Positions 17,404-25,866 of a DNA stretch of 64,000 bases are shown in pieces. Origin of the DNA: Bradyrhizobium sp. 186 (GTDB taxonomy: Bacteria; Pseudomonadota; Alphaproteobacteria; Rhizobiales; Xanthobacteraceae); NCBI RefSeq assembly GCF_023101685.1, contig NZ_CP082164.1:1860001-1924000 (forward strand), written 5' to 3'. The notes under the pieces are model-generated. The model was not told the DNA's origin, made no database searches, and saw nothing but the letters and a program-made list of their open reading frames with translations. A program made the translations under genes and the position numbers. How positions within the stretch are numbered: position 1 is the stretch's first letter; the number at the start of each line of letters is the position of its first letter.

Positions 17404-17931
17404 GGATCAGTCGACCTGACCAAAGTCACCGAGATCAAGGACCTGCTGCCGGTCGTCAATGCCAAGCCGGACGCCGAGCTGCTGTCCGATCTCGATGCGA
17501 CGGTGGCGTGGGCGGGATCGCAAGGCAGCGACACCACGAAACTCGGCATCATCGGCTTCTGCCGCGGCGGGCGCAATGTCTGGGAATATGCCGCGCACAG
17601 CGGCACCCTCAAGGCAGGCGTCGCTTTCTATGGCCCGCCGGTTGATGCGCCAAATCCGCTTTGGCCGAAGAGCCCGGTTCAGCTCGCGCCTGAGATGAAG
17701 GCGCCGGTATTAGGCCTCTATGGCGGCGCCGATACCGGCATTCCTGTCGCGCAGGTCGATCAGCTCAAGGCGGCGCTCGAGAAGAACAAGAAGACGGCGG
17801 AATTCAAGATCTATCCGGAAGCGCCGCACGGCTTCCTTGCGGACTACCGCGGCAGCTACCGCAAGGACGCGGCGGAAGATGCCTGGAAGCAGGCGCTGGC
17901 CTGGTTCACGAAATACGGCGTCTTGAGCTGA
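17404..17931 (+). pseudogene. 5'-truncated dienelactone hydrolase fragment
   Basis: The frame from 17404 encodes about 175 residues of a dienelactone-hydrolase-family alpha/beta hydrolase. It contains LGIIGFCRGGRNVWEYAA with the nucleophile Cys in GFCRG, GGADTGIP with the Asp, and PHGF with the His. The full enzyme is usually 230-295 residues. Here homology begins abruptly near 17413 (DLTKVTEIKDLLPVVNAKPD) just after an in-frame TAA at 17401, so the N-terminal part is lost. A GTG at 17503 could start a 142-residue remnant, but that lacks the first strands of the fold. The catalytic triad itself is still present. Confidence 0.75.
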
Positions 17932-17945
17932 CGCCGGATCTCATG

Positions 17946-17968
17946 AGGGCGGCCCAATCGGCCGTCCT
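17946..17968. terminator. Hairpin terminator between convergent genes
   Basis: AGGGCGGCC at 17946-17954 pairs with GGCCGTCCT at 17960-17968 across a CAATC loop, with one G-U-type mismatch. A pyrimidine-rich run (CTCTCTCTA) follows. It separates the hydrolase fragment ending at 17931 from the leftward beta-lactamase-fold gene ending at 17992. Confidence 0.6.
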
Positions 17969-17991
17969 CTCTCTCTATCCAAGCGACGATC

Positions 17992-19257
17992 TCACTTCAC
18001 CATCGCGCCATAGACGATGTCCTGGACCTGCTCGCGATAGTACTTCCGCAGTTCGCCCGGCGCCGCCGTTCCTACCACCACGACCAGACGCTCGTTCGGA
18101 TCGCAGAAGAACTGCGTCCCGAACGCCCCATTCCAGGTGAACTCGCCGGGATGGCCGGGGACCGACGACAGGCCCTCGCTGGTCCGGACCGCGACCGCAA
18201 GGCCAAAGCCGAAACCGGCGCGATGCGGCTCGATGTTCGCCACATTGTTCTTGATCTCGGGGCCGAGGTGATTGGTCGTCATGTGATGCACCGTCTTCGG
18301 CCCGAGGATGCGCTGGCCGTCGAGCTCGCCGCCGTTGAGCAGCATCTGCCCGAAGCGGATGTAGTCGCCGACCGTCGCGAACGAGCAGGCGCCGCCGCAA
18401 TCGAACTTGGTCGGCGTATCCAGGAGCTTGATCGCTTGCGGCTTGCCGGTCAGCGGGTCGTTGGCAAACGGGCGGGCGAGGCGAGCGCGTTGCGCGTCCG
18501 TCGGATGAAACGTTGCGTCCTTCATGCCGAGCGGCTGCCAGACATTGCCGGCGAGATAGTCGCCGAGCCGCTGCTCGCTCACCTTCTCGACGACAGCGCC
18601 GAGCACGTCGATCGAGAAGCCGTATTCGAACTCGGTCGAGGGTTGATGCGCCAACGGCAGTTTGGTGATGCGTTCGATGAAAGCCTGCGTGTCGCCTTCG
18701 ACCGACGGCGCGACGCCGTCGGGATACTGCCGCGCCACCAGGCTCGAGCTGTCCGGGCGGCCGCCATACATCAGTCCGGACGTATGCCGGTAGAGATCGT
18801 GGATAAAGATCGGCGAAGCCTGCGGTTCGAGCTTGAGCGAACCGTCTTCTTGGGGAACGCCGACCTTCATGTCGGCAAAGCCCGGATAGTAATCGGAAAG
18901 CTTTGCCTGGAGTGGCAGCCGACCTTGCTCCATCAGCGTCAGGCCTGCGACCGCCGCCATCGGCTTGGTCATCGACGCTAGTGCGAATATCGCGTCGACA
19001 GGCATCGGTGTGCCTTTGTCCGGATCGAGCATGCCGTAGGCCTTGTAATGGACGAGCTTGCCGTCCCGCGCCACCGCGACCACCGCGCCGGGCACGCGCT
19101 TGGCCGCGATCTCGCGCAAGAAATCGTCGAGGCGCGTGAGGCCCTGCTTCGAGAAGCCGGTGTCGTCGGGATTGGATTCGGGCAGCGGCGCGGCGCTGGC
19201 TGCGCCGAACATGATGACGGCAGCCGCCGCCGCGATCATGGCGATCGTCTTCTTCAT
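17992..19257 (-). CDS. Exported beta-lactamase-fold serine hydrolase
   Basis: The 421-residue product starts with a signal peptide (MKKTIAMIAAAAAVIMFGAA). It has the class C beta-lactamase/esterase motifs: SMTK at residues 95-98 with nucleophile Ser and Lys, and Tyr 212 in FEYGFSID. The sequences VVAVARDGKLVHYKAYGML and YIRFGQMLLNGGELDG are typical of EstB-like esterases and DD-peptidase relatives. The substrate cannot be told. Such enzymes often hydrolyse esters or amides rather than beta-lactams. A start 4 codons upstream in another frame is only a shadow. It shares a terminator with the convergent fragment. Confidence 0.85.
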   Translation of the reverse strand: MKKTIAMIAAAAAVIMFGAASAAPLPESNPDDTGFSKQGLTRLDDFLREIAAKRVPGAVVAVARDGKLVHYKAYGMLDPDKGTPMPVDAIFALASMTKPMAAVAGLTLMEQGRLPLQAKLSDYYPGFADMKVGVPQEDGSLKLEPQASPIFIHDLYRHTSGLMYGGRPDSSSLVARQYPDGVAPSVEGDTQAFIERITKLPLAHQPSTEFEYGFSIDVLGAVVEKVSEQRLGDYLAGNVWQPLGMKDATFHPTDAQRARLARPFANDPLTGKPQAIKLLDTPTKFDCGGACSFATVGDYIRFGQMLLNGGELDGQRILGPKTVHHMTTNHLGPEIKNNVANIEPHRAGFGFGLAVAVRTSEGLSSVPGHPGEFTWNGAFGTQFFCDPNERLVVVVGTAAPGELRKYYREQVQDIVYGAMVK

Positions 19258-19393
19258 TGTGTTCTCCCAAGGCGCGGGCTCGTATTGCGATCTATGGCCC
19301 GCTGAACGCCTAGATCACGTCTGCGCCAGATCGAAGTCAAGCGCGAGCAGCGCGGATCAGGGGCGCGTCAGGACGCGGCGGAACTGTCTTGCC

Positions 19394-20242
19394 TTATCGT
19401 CCTTCGCCCGCGTCCCACAGCGCATCCAGGCCGTGCCGATAAGTCGGGTAGGCGAAGACGACGCCGAGGTCGCGCTTCGCTCGCGCATTGGAGACGCGGG
19501 CATTGCCGGCGTAGAAGCTGCGGGCCATTGCCGACATCTCGGCCGTCTCGAAGGTTTCTTCGGTCGGCGGGGCGATGCCCATCAGCTTTGCCGCATAGGC
19601 GATCACGTCCTGGGGTGGCGCGGGCTCGTCGTCGCAGACGTTCCAGGTGCCGCCGCCCCGATGCCGAACCGCGGCCATGATCGCGCCCGCGATGTCATCG
19701 ACATGAATGCGGTTGAACACCTGTCCCGGCTTGATGATGCGCCGGGCCGAGCCTACGCGCAGCGTCGCCAGCGCGTTGCGGCCGGGGCCGTAGATGCCCG
19801 CAAGCCGCAGGATCGCGACCTCGCCACGCGTCGTCTCCGTCCAGGCTTGCTCCGCTGCGAGCCGCATTCGGGTGCGGTCGAGGGTGGCCTGCGGCGGCGT
19901 GCTCTCGTCGACCCACGCGCCGCCGTGATCGCCATACACGCCGATGGTGGAGAGATAGATGACCTTGCGGTGGCGACCTGCCAACACCTCCGCGAAGGCC
20001 ATGATCGCGGGATCGCCCGCGCTGCCGGGCGGGATCGACACGAGAAGGACATCGGCGTCGCGAACCCGCTCGACCGTCCCGCGATCCGGACCGCTCCCGG
20101 AAAACGGATGCGCTTCGATGCCGGCCAGGTCTTGCCGCTTCGCGGGATCGCGCACCGTGCCGGCGATGTGCGAGAACGTGCCGCCGAATTCGCGGACGAA
20201 ATGCCGGGCGCTATAGCCGAAGCCAAGGATGAAGAGCCGCAT
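19394..20242 (-). CDS. NAD-dependent epimerase/dehydratase-like protein (SDR, YeeZ type)
   Basis: The 282-residue protein has a Rossmann start (MRLFILGFGYSARHFVREF) with the GxGxxA-type loop, VIYLSTIGVYGDHGG containing the Ser/Thr and Tyr region, and ILRLAGIYGPGRNAL. IHVDDIAGAIMAA is typical of extended SDRs that act on nucleotide sugars or related substrates. The YxxxK lysine is not obvious, as in the atypical YeeZ-like subgroup. The frame extends 30 codons upstream, but ATG 20242 gives the normal start. It is divergent from a HAD gene. Confidence 0.75.
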   Translation of the reverse strand: MRLFILGFGYSARHFVREFGGTFSHIAGTVRDPAKRQDLAGIEAHPFSGSGPDRGTVERVRDADVLLVSIPPGSAGDPAIMAFAEVLAGRHRKVIYLSTIGVYGDHGGAWVDESTPPQATLDRTRMRLAAEQAWTETTRGEVAILRLAGIYGPGRNALATLRVGSARRIIKPGQVFNRIHVDDIAGAIMAAVRHRGGGTWNVCDDEPAPPQDVIAYAAKLMGIAPPTEETFETAEMSAMARSFYAGNARVSNARAKRDLGVVFAYPTYRHGLDALWDAGEGR

Positions 20243-20399
20243 ACGTTTGCCGTGCTGGTCGGAGTTCCGTTCGCGCTGCTGCGCGCGTCTCTGCTCATAA
20301 GAGATTTTTGGGTCCAGCAAAAGATATTGCAATTTTACACGCCTGCCAGTGCGGGCGATGCTCGCTTGTCACTCGGGCGTCGGGAGGGAGGCGTCGATC

Positions 20400-21125
20400 A
20401 TGCACGCAGAAGCACCTGCCGCAGCGCTATGCGACGCCGCGGAGCTGATCCGGCGCGCCAGCGCACTGATCTTCGATGTCGACGGCACCCTGGCCGAGAC
20501 CGAGGAACTGCACCGGCAAGCCTTCAACGAAGCCTTCGCCCGTCACGGTCTCGCCTGGCATTGGGACCGCGCCGTCTATAAGGATCTGCTGCGGGTGACG
20601 GGCGGCAAGGAACGGATCCGCGCCTACCATGCGAGGCAGCGGAGCGCTCCGCCGTTGTCGGACGCGCACATCGCAGAACTTCACCGCATCAAGACCGCAT
20701 ATTATGCCGAACTGGTCGAGACCGGCTGCTGCCCGCTGCGGCCGGGCGTGGCGAACCTGCTGGCTGCGGCGAAGTCGCGTGGCCAGCGGCTCGCGATCGC
20801 CACGACCACCTCGCGCGGCAATATCGATGCGCTGCTGTCGCGGGCGCTCGGCGATCGCTGGACCACGGACTTCGATGTGATCGTGGCCGGCGACGATGTC
20901 CGCCACAAGAAGCCTGCGCCGGACGTCTATCTCGAAATCCTGGTGAGGCTGAAGCTGGAAGCTTCCGATTGCGTCGCTATCGAGGATTCCGCCAACGGCC
21001 TGATCGCGGCCTCGCGTGCCAACATTCCCGTCCTGATCACCCGCAGCATGTTCTTCCGGGACGATGATTTCGCCGATGCGCGGTTCGTGCTGAACGATCT
21101 GTCGAGGCTGGGACGCCTCGGGTGA
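20400..21125 (+). CDS. HAD-superfamily hydrolase, CbbY/phosphatase-mutase type
   Basis: This 241-residue enzyme carries HAD motif I LIFDVDGTLAETEELHRQAF, the alpha-helical cap (residues about 30-100), and motif II AIATTTSRGNI. Motif III/IV is RHKKPAPDVYLEIL followed by CVAIEDSANGLIAA. This set is typical of CbbY and beta-phosphoglucomutase-like sugar-phosphate phosphatases. The frame is open upstream, but ATG 20400 follows GGGAGG by a suitable distance. A 25-base repeat found again at 37899 starts 19 bases after the stop. Confidence 0.85.
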   Translation: MHAEAPAAALCDAAELIRRASALIFDVDGTLAETEELHRQAFNEAFARHGLAWHWDRAVYKDLLRVTGGKERIRAYHARQRSAPPLSDAHIAELHRIKTAYYAELVETGCCPLRPGVANLLAAAKSRGQRLAIATTTSRGNIDALLSRALGDRWTTDFDVIVAGDDVRHKKPAPDVYLEILVRLKLEASDCVAIEDSANGLIAASRANIPVLITRSMFFRDDDFADARFVLNDLSRLGRLG

Positions 21126-21143
21126 GGCGTCGATAAAAAAACG

Positions 21144-21168
21144 CGAAAACAACCCCATGCACAGTAGA
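21144..21168 (+). repeat. 25-base repeat, copy 1 (downstream of HAD gene)
   Basis: The 25 bases, beginning CGAAAACAACCCC and ending CACAGTAGA, are identical to 37899-37923. An A-rich run precedes both copies (AAAAAAACG here). Both copies lie 18-21 bases after the stop of a + strand gene, in the same orientation relative to it. Confidence 0.85.
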
Positions 21169-21190
21169 TCACGTCGGCGTGTCTCGCCGT

Positions 21191-21598
21191 TCAGTGGACC
21201 CGCCGGCTCGGGCCAACCTCATCAATCTGCTCGACAATCTGGGCGATTGGGCTCGACTGGTGGTGAACCAGGCGCCAGCCGTCGCCGACGCGCCTGAAAT
21301 GGTTGGCGGCAGCAAGCGCGGTGCCGTCAACGATCTCGATGCAGAGCACCCGCGCGCTGTCGCCGTCGATGATTGCCTGCGGCTCGGCGCAAACGATCTG
21401 CGGCCGCTCAGGATTCTGCAGGATGTCGCGCCAGCTTCCGATCACGGTGGCCCGCCCGACAATGGCCGGCCAGCCGGGATGGATGCAGGAAATGGAGTCG
21501 TCCTCCGCCCACATCCGTTCCATGCCGGCAAAGTCGCCCGTTGAAAAGGCGGCGTAAAAGGCCGCGTTGGCGGCGATGACTCCGTTATCCTTCGTCAT
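21191..21598 (-). CDS. NTF2-like/SnoaL-type small protein
   Basis: The 135-residue protein has the cone-shaped NTF2-like pattern: AANAAFYAAFSTGDFAGMER, WAEDDSISCIHPGWPAIVGR and VVDGTALAAANHFRRVGDGW, ending with WRLVHHQSSPI. Such proteins act as small enzymes or binding modules, and the ligand cannot be inferred. ATG 21598 has GAGAG upstream. An in-frame ATG at 21616 is an alternative that adds six residues. It converges with the HAD gene and lies just downstream of the leftward uxuB gene, separated by 89 bases. Confidence 0.75.
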   Translation of the reverse strand: MTKDNGVIAANAAFYAAFSTGDFAGMERMWAEDDSISCIHPGWPAIVGRATVIGSWRDILQNPERPQIVCAEPQAIIDGDSARVLCIEIVDGTALAAANHFRRVGDGWRLVHHQSSPIAQIVEQIDEVGPSRRVH

Positions 21599-21687
21599 AG
21601 CTCTCGGGTGAGCCATGGACGGAGAAAAATCAAGCGCGACTTCCGTCGATTTTGACCGCAGTGCAGCATCGACGTTTGGGATTGCTG

Positions 21688-23157
21688 TCACGTGGAGACG
21701 TGCGTCTCCACCGCCCGCCGCGCACCTTCCGCATAGAGACGGCCGAGCGCCGCGGTCACGGCCTCGCGCAGCCGCGGCTCGGCCCCCAACGGCCCGAACA
21801 CTTTTCCGACCCCGAGCAGTGCGGGCGCAAGTCGTTCGGCGACAGGACCTGCCTCGCGCGCTAGCGCCGCGAGCTCTCCGGCGAGCGGATCGCGCACGTC
21901 GATCGCGCGGCCCTGTTCGTCGATTGCGGTGACGTAGCGCATCCAGCCGGCCACCGCGAGCGCATGGGTCGCGATCGGCTGGTTCTTGCGCAGGCGGTCC
22001 TGCATCGCGCCGAGCAGACGCTGCGGAAGCTTTTGCGAGCCGTCCATCGCGATCTGCCAGGTGCGGTGATGCAGCGCGGGATTGGCGAAGCGCTTGAGCA
22101 GCGAGGCGCGGTAAGCGGCCAGATCAGTACCGGCCGGCATCGTCAGCGTCACCGCGGCTTCTTCCATCACTTGCGCGGCAAGACGCGCGAAATGCGGATC
22201 AGTCATGGTGTCGGCGATGGTCTCGTAGCCGGCGAGATAGCCGAGATAGGCGAGCGCGGAATGACTGGCGTTGAGCAGTCGCAGCTTCATCAGCTCGAAC
22301 GGCTTGACGTCGGCGACGAGCTCGACGCCCGCGGCGGCGAGATCGGGCCGGCCCGCGCAAAAACGGTCCTCGACCACCCATTGCGTGAACGGCTCGGTCA
22401 TCACCGGCCATGCGTCGCGCAGGCCGAGTACGGCGGCAACCGCATCCCGGTCGGCATCGGTCGTCTCCGGCACGATACGGTCGACCATGGTACAGGGGAA
22501 GGCGGCCGTATCCGCGATCCACTTGCCGAGGTCCTTCGATCGCAGCGCCGCGAATTGCGTCACGATCCGCTGCACGGTGTGGCCGTTGGCGGCGAGGTTG
22601 TCGCAGCACAGCACGGTGAAGGGCGCGAGCCCTTGCGCCCGCCGACGCGCAAGGGCGGCAACGATGAAGCCGGGCGCCGAGCGCGGCGCGTCAAAATTGT
22701 TCAAATCGTGCACGACGTCTGGATGCCGCTCGTCGAGATCGCCGGTCTGCGGCGTGTGGCAATAGCCTTTCTCGGTGACGGTGAGCGAGACGATGCGGAT
22801 GGCGGGATCCGCCATCCTGTCGATCAGCCGCGCCGGGTTCTCACGCGCGACGACGCTGTCGAGCAGCGCGCCGATCACGCGGTGCTCGGTGCCTTCCGCC
22901 GCGCGCACGGCGACGGTGTAGAGATGGTCCTGCGGGGCGAGCGCGTCGCGCGTATCCGGACTGCGCAAGCTGGCGCCGACGATGCCCCAGGCGGTCGCGC
23001 CGGTGGCAAGGCAATCGTCGATGACGACCGCTTGATGGGCGCGATGAAAGGCACCCAGGCCGAGATGCACGATGCCGGGCGTGACGCGCGAACGGTCATA
23101 GGCCGGGCGGCGGATGGCCGATGGCAGCCGATCGAGATTGGCGCGGCCAAGCCGCAT
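21688..23157 (-). CDS. uxuB: D-fructuronate reductase/mannitol dehydrogenase family enzyme
   Basis: The 489-residue product is an NAD-dependent polyol/uronate dehydrogenase. The N-terminal nucleotide-binding motif is IVHLGLGAFHRAHQAVVIDD, and the catalytic signature KLRLLNASH falls at about residues 291-299 (Lys, Asn and His). The length matches fructuronate reductase (UxuB) and mannitol dehydrogenase. Nearness to uxuA, an idonate-type dehydrogenase and a TRAP importer supports conversion of D-fructuronate to D-mannonate. ATG 23157 with GGGAGAG upstream is preferred over the longer frame. It is divergent from a FadR-type regulator. Confidence 0.85.
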   Translation of the reverse strand: MRLGRANLDRLPSAIRRPAYDRSRVTPGIVHLGLGAFHRAHQAVVIDDCLATGATAWGIVGASLRSPDTRDALAPQDHLYTVAVRAAEGTEHRVIGALLDSVVARENPARLIDRMADPAIRIVSLTVTEKGYCHTPQTGDLDERHPDVVHDLNNFDAPRSAPGFIVAALARRRAQGLAPFTVLCCDNLAANGHTVQRIVTQFAALRSKDLGKWIADTAAFPCTMVDRIVPETTDADRDAVAAVLGLRDAWPVMTEPFTQWVVEDRFCAGRPDLAAAGVELVADVKPFELMKLRLLNASHSALAYLGYLAGYETIADTMTDPHFARLAAQVMEEAAVTLTMPAGTDLAAYRASLLKRFANPALHHRTWQIAMDGSQKLPQRLLGAMQDRLRKNQPIATHALAVAGWMRYVTAIDEQGRAIDVRDPLAGELAALAREAGPVAERLAPALLGVGKVFGPLGAEPRLREAVTAALGRLYAEGARRAVETHVST

Positions 23158-23222
23158 GGTCGTCTCTCCCTTGCTTTGCCGCTGCTTGACATGGTGCCTA
23201 TGCTCGGTCAATGCTTGGGTCA

Positions 23223-23250
23223 ATTGGTAAGACCAATTTTCCAAAATTGG
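23223..23250. promoter_or_regulatory. FadR/GntR-type operator between uxuB and its regulator
   Basis: ATTGGT at 23223-23228 and ACCAAT at 23232-23237 form a perfect inverted repeat with a 3-base centre. This resembles the TTGGTNNNACCAA sites of FadR-subfamily GntR proteins. A second perfect palindrome, CCAATTTT-CC-AAAATTGG at 23233-23250, overlaps it. The location between divergent uxuB and a FadR-type gene suggests control of both. Confidence 0.7.
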
Positions 23251-23298
23251 CGGTCCGCCGGGATTTCAACCCGGCGCGGCCCTTGCGGGGAGGCCAGC

Positions 23299-24114
23299 GT
23301 GCCGCTGGAAGTTGTGGAGGCGAGACGGCTCTATCGCCAGGTCGCCGATCAATTGCGAAGCCTGATCGACAGTGGCGAGTACGCGGTCGGCAGCCGCTTG
23401 CCGACCGAGCGCGAGCTCGCCGAGCAGCTCAAGGTCTCGCGGCCGACAGTGCGCGAAGCCCTGATCGCGCTCGAAGTCGAAGGCCGCGTCCGCATCCGCG
23501 TCGGGTCAGGCATCTATGTGATCGAGCCCGCGGGTCCTGCTGCGCCCGTGCCGGTGGCGGCTGTCATCGAAGGTCCGTTCGAGCTGCTGCGTGCCCGCGA
23601 ATTCCTCGAAAGCGCCATTGCCGAGCAGGCCGCGCGCGTGGCGACAAAGGACGACATCGCGCGCATCGACGCTTCCCTCGTCGCGATGGAAAATGTCGAG
23701 CACCCCGGCGAAGCCTCGATGATCCATGACCGCGCCTTCCACGTCGCGATCGCCGGAAGCCTCGGCAATGCCGTGCTGGTGCGCGTGGTCGGCGAGCTGT
23801 TCGACCAGCGCCTCAATCCCTATTTCGCGCAGCTTGCGCATTATTTCGAGAACCCGGGCACCTGGCGCACTGCGCTCGATGAGCACCACGCCGTGCGCGA
23901 TGCCATTGTGGCGCGCGACCCCGAGGCGGCCCGTGACGCGATGCGCGATCATCTGGCGCGCTCGCAGGAGCGCTTTGCGCAGAATTTTGGCGCCGAGATT
24001 GCGGCCGGATCGCCATCCGGGCGCAGTCGAGTGGCGCGATCTCCGGAAAAGCCGGCAAGAGCAAAACGAACGCCGAAGAAGCAGGCCAAAAGCGGTACTG
24101 CGCGGCGGCGATGA
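23299..24114 (+). CDS. GntR-family regulator, FadR subfamily
   Basis: The 271-residue protein has an N-terminal winged helix (LYRQVADQLRSLIDSGEYAV, GSRLPTERELAEQLKVSRPT, VREALIALEVEGRVRIRVGS) and a C-terminal helical FCD effector domain (about residues 85-225). FCD metal-binding-type His positions occur in DRAFHVAIA and DEHHAVRDAI. A basic tail rich in Lys, Arg and Pro ends the protein. The long open frame upstream is a shadow of uxuB. GTG 23299 with GGGGAGG just before it is the likely start. By location it should regulate the sugar-acid genes on both sides. Confidence 0.85.
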   Translation: MPLEVVEARRLYRQVADQLRSLIDSGEYAVGSRLPTERELAEQLKVSRPTVREALIALEVEGRVRIRVGSGIYVIEPAGPAAPVPVAAVIEGPFELLRAREFLESAIAEQAARVATKDDIARIDASLVAMENVEHPGEASMIHDRAFHVAIAGSLGNAVLVRVVGELFDQRLNPYFAQLAHYFENPGTWRTALDEHHAVRDAIVARDPEAARDAMRDHLARSQERFAQNFGAEIAAGSPSGRSRVARSPEKPARAKRTPKKQAKSGTARRR

Positions 24115-24187
24115 CATTGGGCGGTCCACACCCCCTTTTGGTGGTCGGGCGAACAAGAAGCAGACTTGAATGATGGAGGAAAAATCA

Positions 24188-25165
24188 ATGTTGAAAAAGA
24201 TGACGATGGTGCTGGCGGTCTCGGCCGCTGCAATGTGCGCTGTAACCAACTCCAGCGTGGCGCAGACCAAGCTCAAATGGGCTCATGTCTACGAAACCTC
24301 GGAGCCGTTCCACAGCGCATCGGTCTGGGCTGCGCAGGAAATCGGCAAGCGCACCAATGGGCGCTATGCGATCGACGTCTATCCGGCGTCGCAGCTCGGC
24401 AAGGAAGCCGATATCAACCAGGGCCTCTCGCTCGGCTCGGTCGACATCATCATCTCCGGCTCGAGTTTTGCTGCAAAGAGCTTTCCGCCGATCGGCGTGA
24501 CCTATTATCCCTATACGTTCCGCAACGCCGATCATCTGCTCGCCTACACCAAGAGCGACATCTTCAAGGAGCTCGCCAAGGGCTATGAGGACAAGAGCGG
24601 CCACCACATCGTCGCGGTGACCTACTACGGCGTGCGCCAGACCTCGTCGAACAAGCCGATCAAGAGCTGCGCCGACCTGAAGGGCCTGAAGATGCGGGTG
24701 CCCGACGTTCCGGCTTATCTGGCGATGCCGCGCGCTTGCGGCGCCAACACCGCGCCGATCGCATTCGCGGAAGTCTACCTCGCGCTCCAGAACGGCACCG
24801 TCGAGGCGCAGGAAAACCCGCTGACCACGATCGAAGCCAAGAAGTTCTACGAGGTGCAGAAGCACATCGTGCTGACCGGCCACATCGTCGATCACCTCAA
24901 CACGGTCGTGGCGGGCGCGCTCTGGAAGAAGCTGAGCGACGAAGACAAGAAGATTTTCACGGACGTGGCGCAGGAAGCCGCCGCCAAGGCGACCGATGAG
25001 ATCAAGCAGAACGAAGCCAAGCTGGTCGCCTTCTTCAAGGAGAAGGGCCTGACCGTGACCGAGGTCGACAAGAACGAGTTCCGCGACACCGTGCTGAAGA
25101 ACGTCCCGTTCGAGACCTTCGGCTATCGCAAGGCCGACTGGGAACGGATCCAGGACGTGAAGTGA
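24188..25165 (+). CDS. dctP: TRAP transporter substrate-binding protein DctP
   Basis: This is a periplasmic binding protein of 325 residues. A signal peptide (MLKKMTMVLAVSAAAMCAV) is followed by the DctP fold: LKWAHVYETSEPFHSASVWA, VDIIISGSSFAAKSF, LKGLKMRVPDVPAYLAMPRA with the conserved Arg that binds the ligand carboxylate, and GTVEAQENPLTTIEAKKFYE. With the uronate enzymes nearby the ligand is probably a hexuronate or aldonate. GGAGGA precedes ATG 24188. The in-frame ATGs at 24170 and 24173 are less likely. Confidence 0.9.
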   Translation: MLKKMTMVLAVSAAAMCAVTNSSVAQTKLKWAHVYETSEPFHSASVWAAQEIGKRTNGRYAIDVYPASQLGKEADINQGLSLGSVDIIISGSSFAAKSFPPIGVTYYPYTFRNADHLLAYTKSDIFKELAKGYEDKSGHHIVAVTYYGVRQTSSNKPIKSCADLKGLKMRVPDVPAYLAMPRACGANTAPIAFAEVYLALQNGTVEAQENPLTTIEAKKFYEVQKHIVLTGHIVDHLNTVVAGALWKKLSDEDKKIFTDVAQEAAAKATDEIKQNEAKLVAFFKEKGLTVTEVDKNEFRDTVLKNVPFETFGYRKADWERIQDVK

Positions 25166-25171
25166 CCGATA

Positions 25172-25257
25172 CGGTCATTCCGGGGCGGCTCGAAGAACCG
25201 AACCCGGAATCTCGAGGTTCCGGGTCTGGTGCTTACGCACCATCCCGGAACGACGTG
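25172..25257. repeat. Palindromic intergenic element with nested hairpins (dctP-dctQ)
   Basis: The outer arms GTCATTCCGGG (25174-25184) and CCCGGAACGAC (25244-25254) pair with one mismatch. Inside are two further perfect stems, ACCCGGAA/TTCCGGGT (25202-25225) and TGGTGC/GCACCA (25227-25242). Composite elements of this kind are common between genes in Bradyrhizobium. This one sits inside an operon, where it may act on mRNA stability between the binding-protein and permease genes. Confidence 0.75.
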
Positions 25258-25283
25258 AGTTCTGGCCTTAAAGGAGCAACCAC

Positions 25284-25862
25284 ATGTCGACCGCCGAAAT
25301 GCACCGGCAGATCACCGCGGACGAGATCGCCCATACCTTCGAGGAGGAGGCGACGCCGAAGGTCGATCTCGGCATCTACGCTTTCGAGGACTGGCTGGCG
25401 CTGGCGATCTTCTGGGTGATGGCGCTCGCCGTCTTCCTCCAGTTCTTCACCCGTTACGTCCTCAACGACAGCTACGCCTGGACCGAGGAGATCGCGACCT
25501 ACTGCCTGATCGGCGTGGTCTTTATCGGCGCGTCGATGTGCGTGCGGCTGTCGCGGCACATCCAGGTCGATCTCATCTACCGCTATCTGCCTCATCTCGT
25601 GGCGCGCGCGTTGTCGACCGTGATCGATCTGATCCGGATCGCTTTCTTCGCCTACGCTGTCCGACTGGTCTGGATCTACATCCAGATCATCGGCGACGAG
25701 TCGATGACCACGATCAATTTTCCCAAGAACTACGTCTATTACGCCGTGCTGCTCGGCTTCGTGCTGATGTTCGCGCGTTCCGTGCAGGTGGCGTTGCAGA
25801 ACTGGCGGCAGGGCTACTCGATCCTCGAACGTCCCGGTGCCTACGACGGATCGGAAGGATAA
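25284..25862 (+). CDS. dctQ: TRAP transporter small membrane subunit DctQ
   Basis: The 192-residue inner-membrane protein has four hydrophobic helices, including WLALAIFWVMALAVFLQFFT and YAVLLGFVLMFARSVQVALQ. The conserved YAWTEEIATYCLIGVVFIGA segment of DctQ subunits is present. An N-terminal extension of about 35 charged residues is longer than in many DctQ proteins. AAAGGAG lies before ATG 25284. It is followed by dctM after 4 bases. Confidence 0.9.
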   Translation: MSTAEMHRQITADEIAHTFEEEATPKVDLGIYAFEDWLALAIFWVMALAVFLQFFTRYVLNDSYAWTEEIATYCLIGVVFIGASMCVRLSRHIQVDLIYRYLPHLVARALSTVIDLIRIAFFAYAVRLVWIYIQIIGDESMTTINFPKNYVYYAVLLGFVLMFARSVQVALQNWRQGYSILERPGAYDGSEG

Positions 25863-25866
25863 TTTC

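Noticed and set aside
19058..20581. 507-codon + strand frame over the beta-lactamase and epimerase-like genes
   Set aside because: It lies antisense to two recognisable genes and is composed of Arg/Ala-rich sequence.
21964..23298. Upstream part of the long + frame ending in the GntR gene
   Set aside because: Only the last 271 codons show coding character. The rest is antisense to uxuB.
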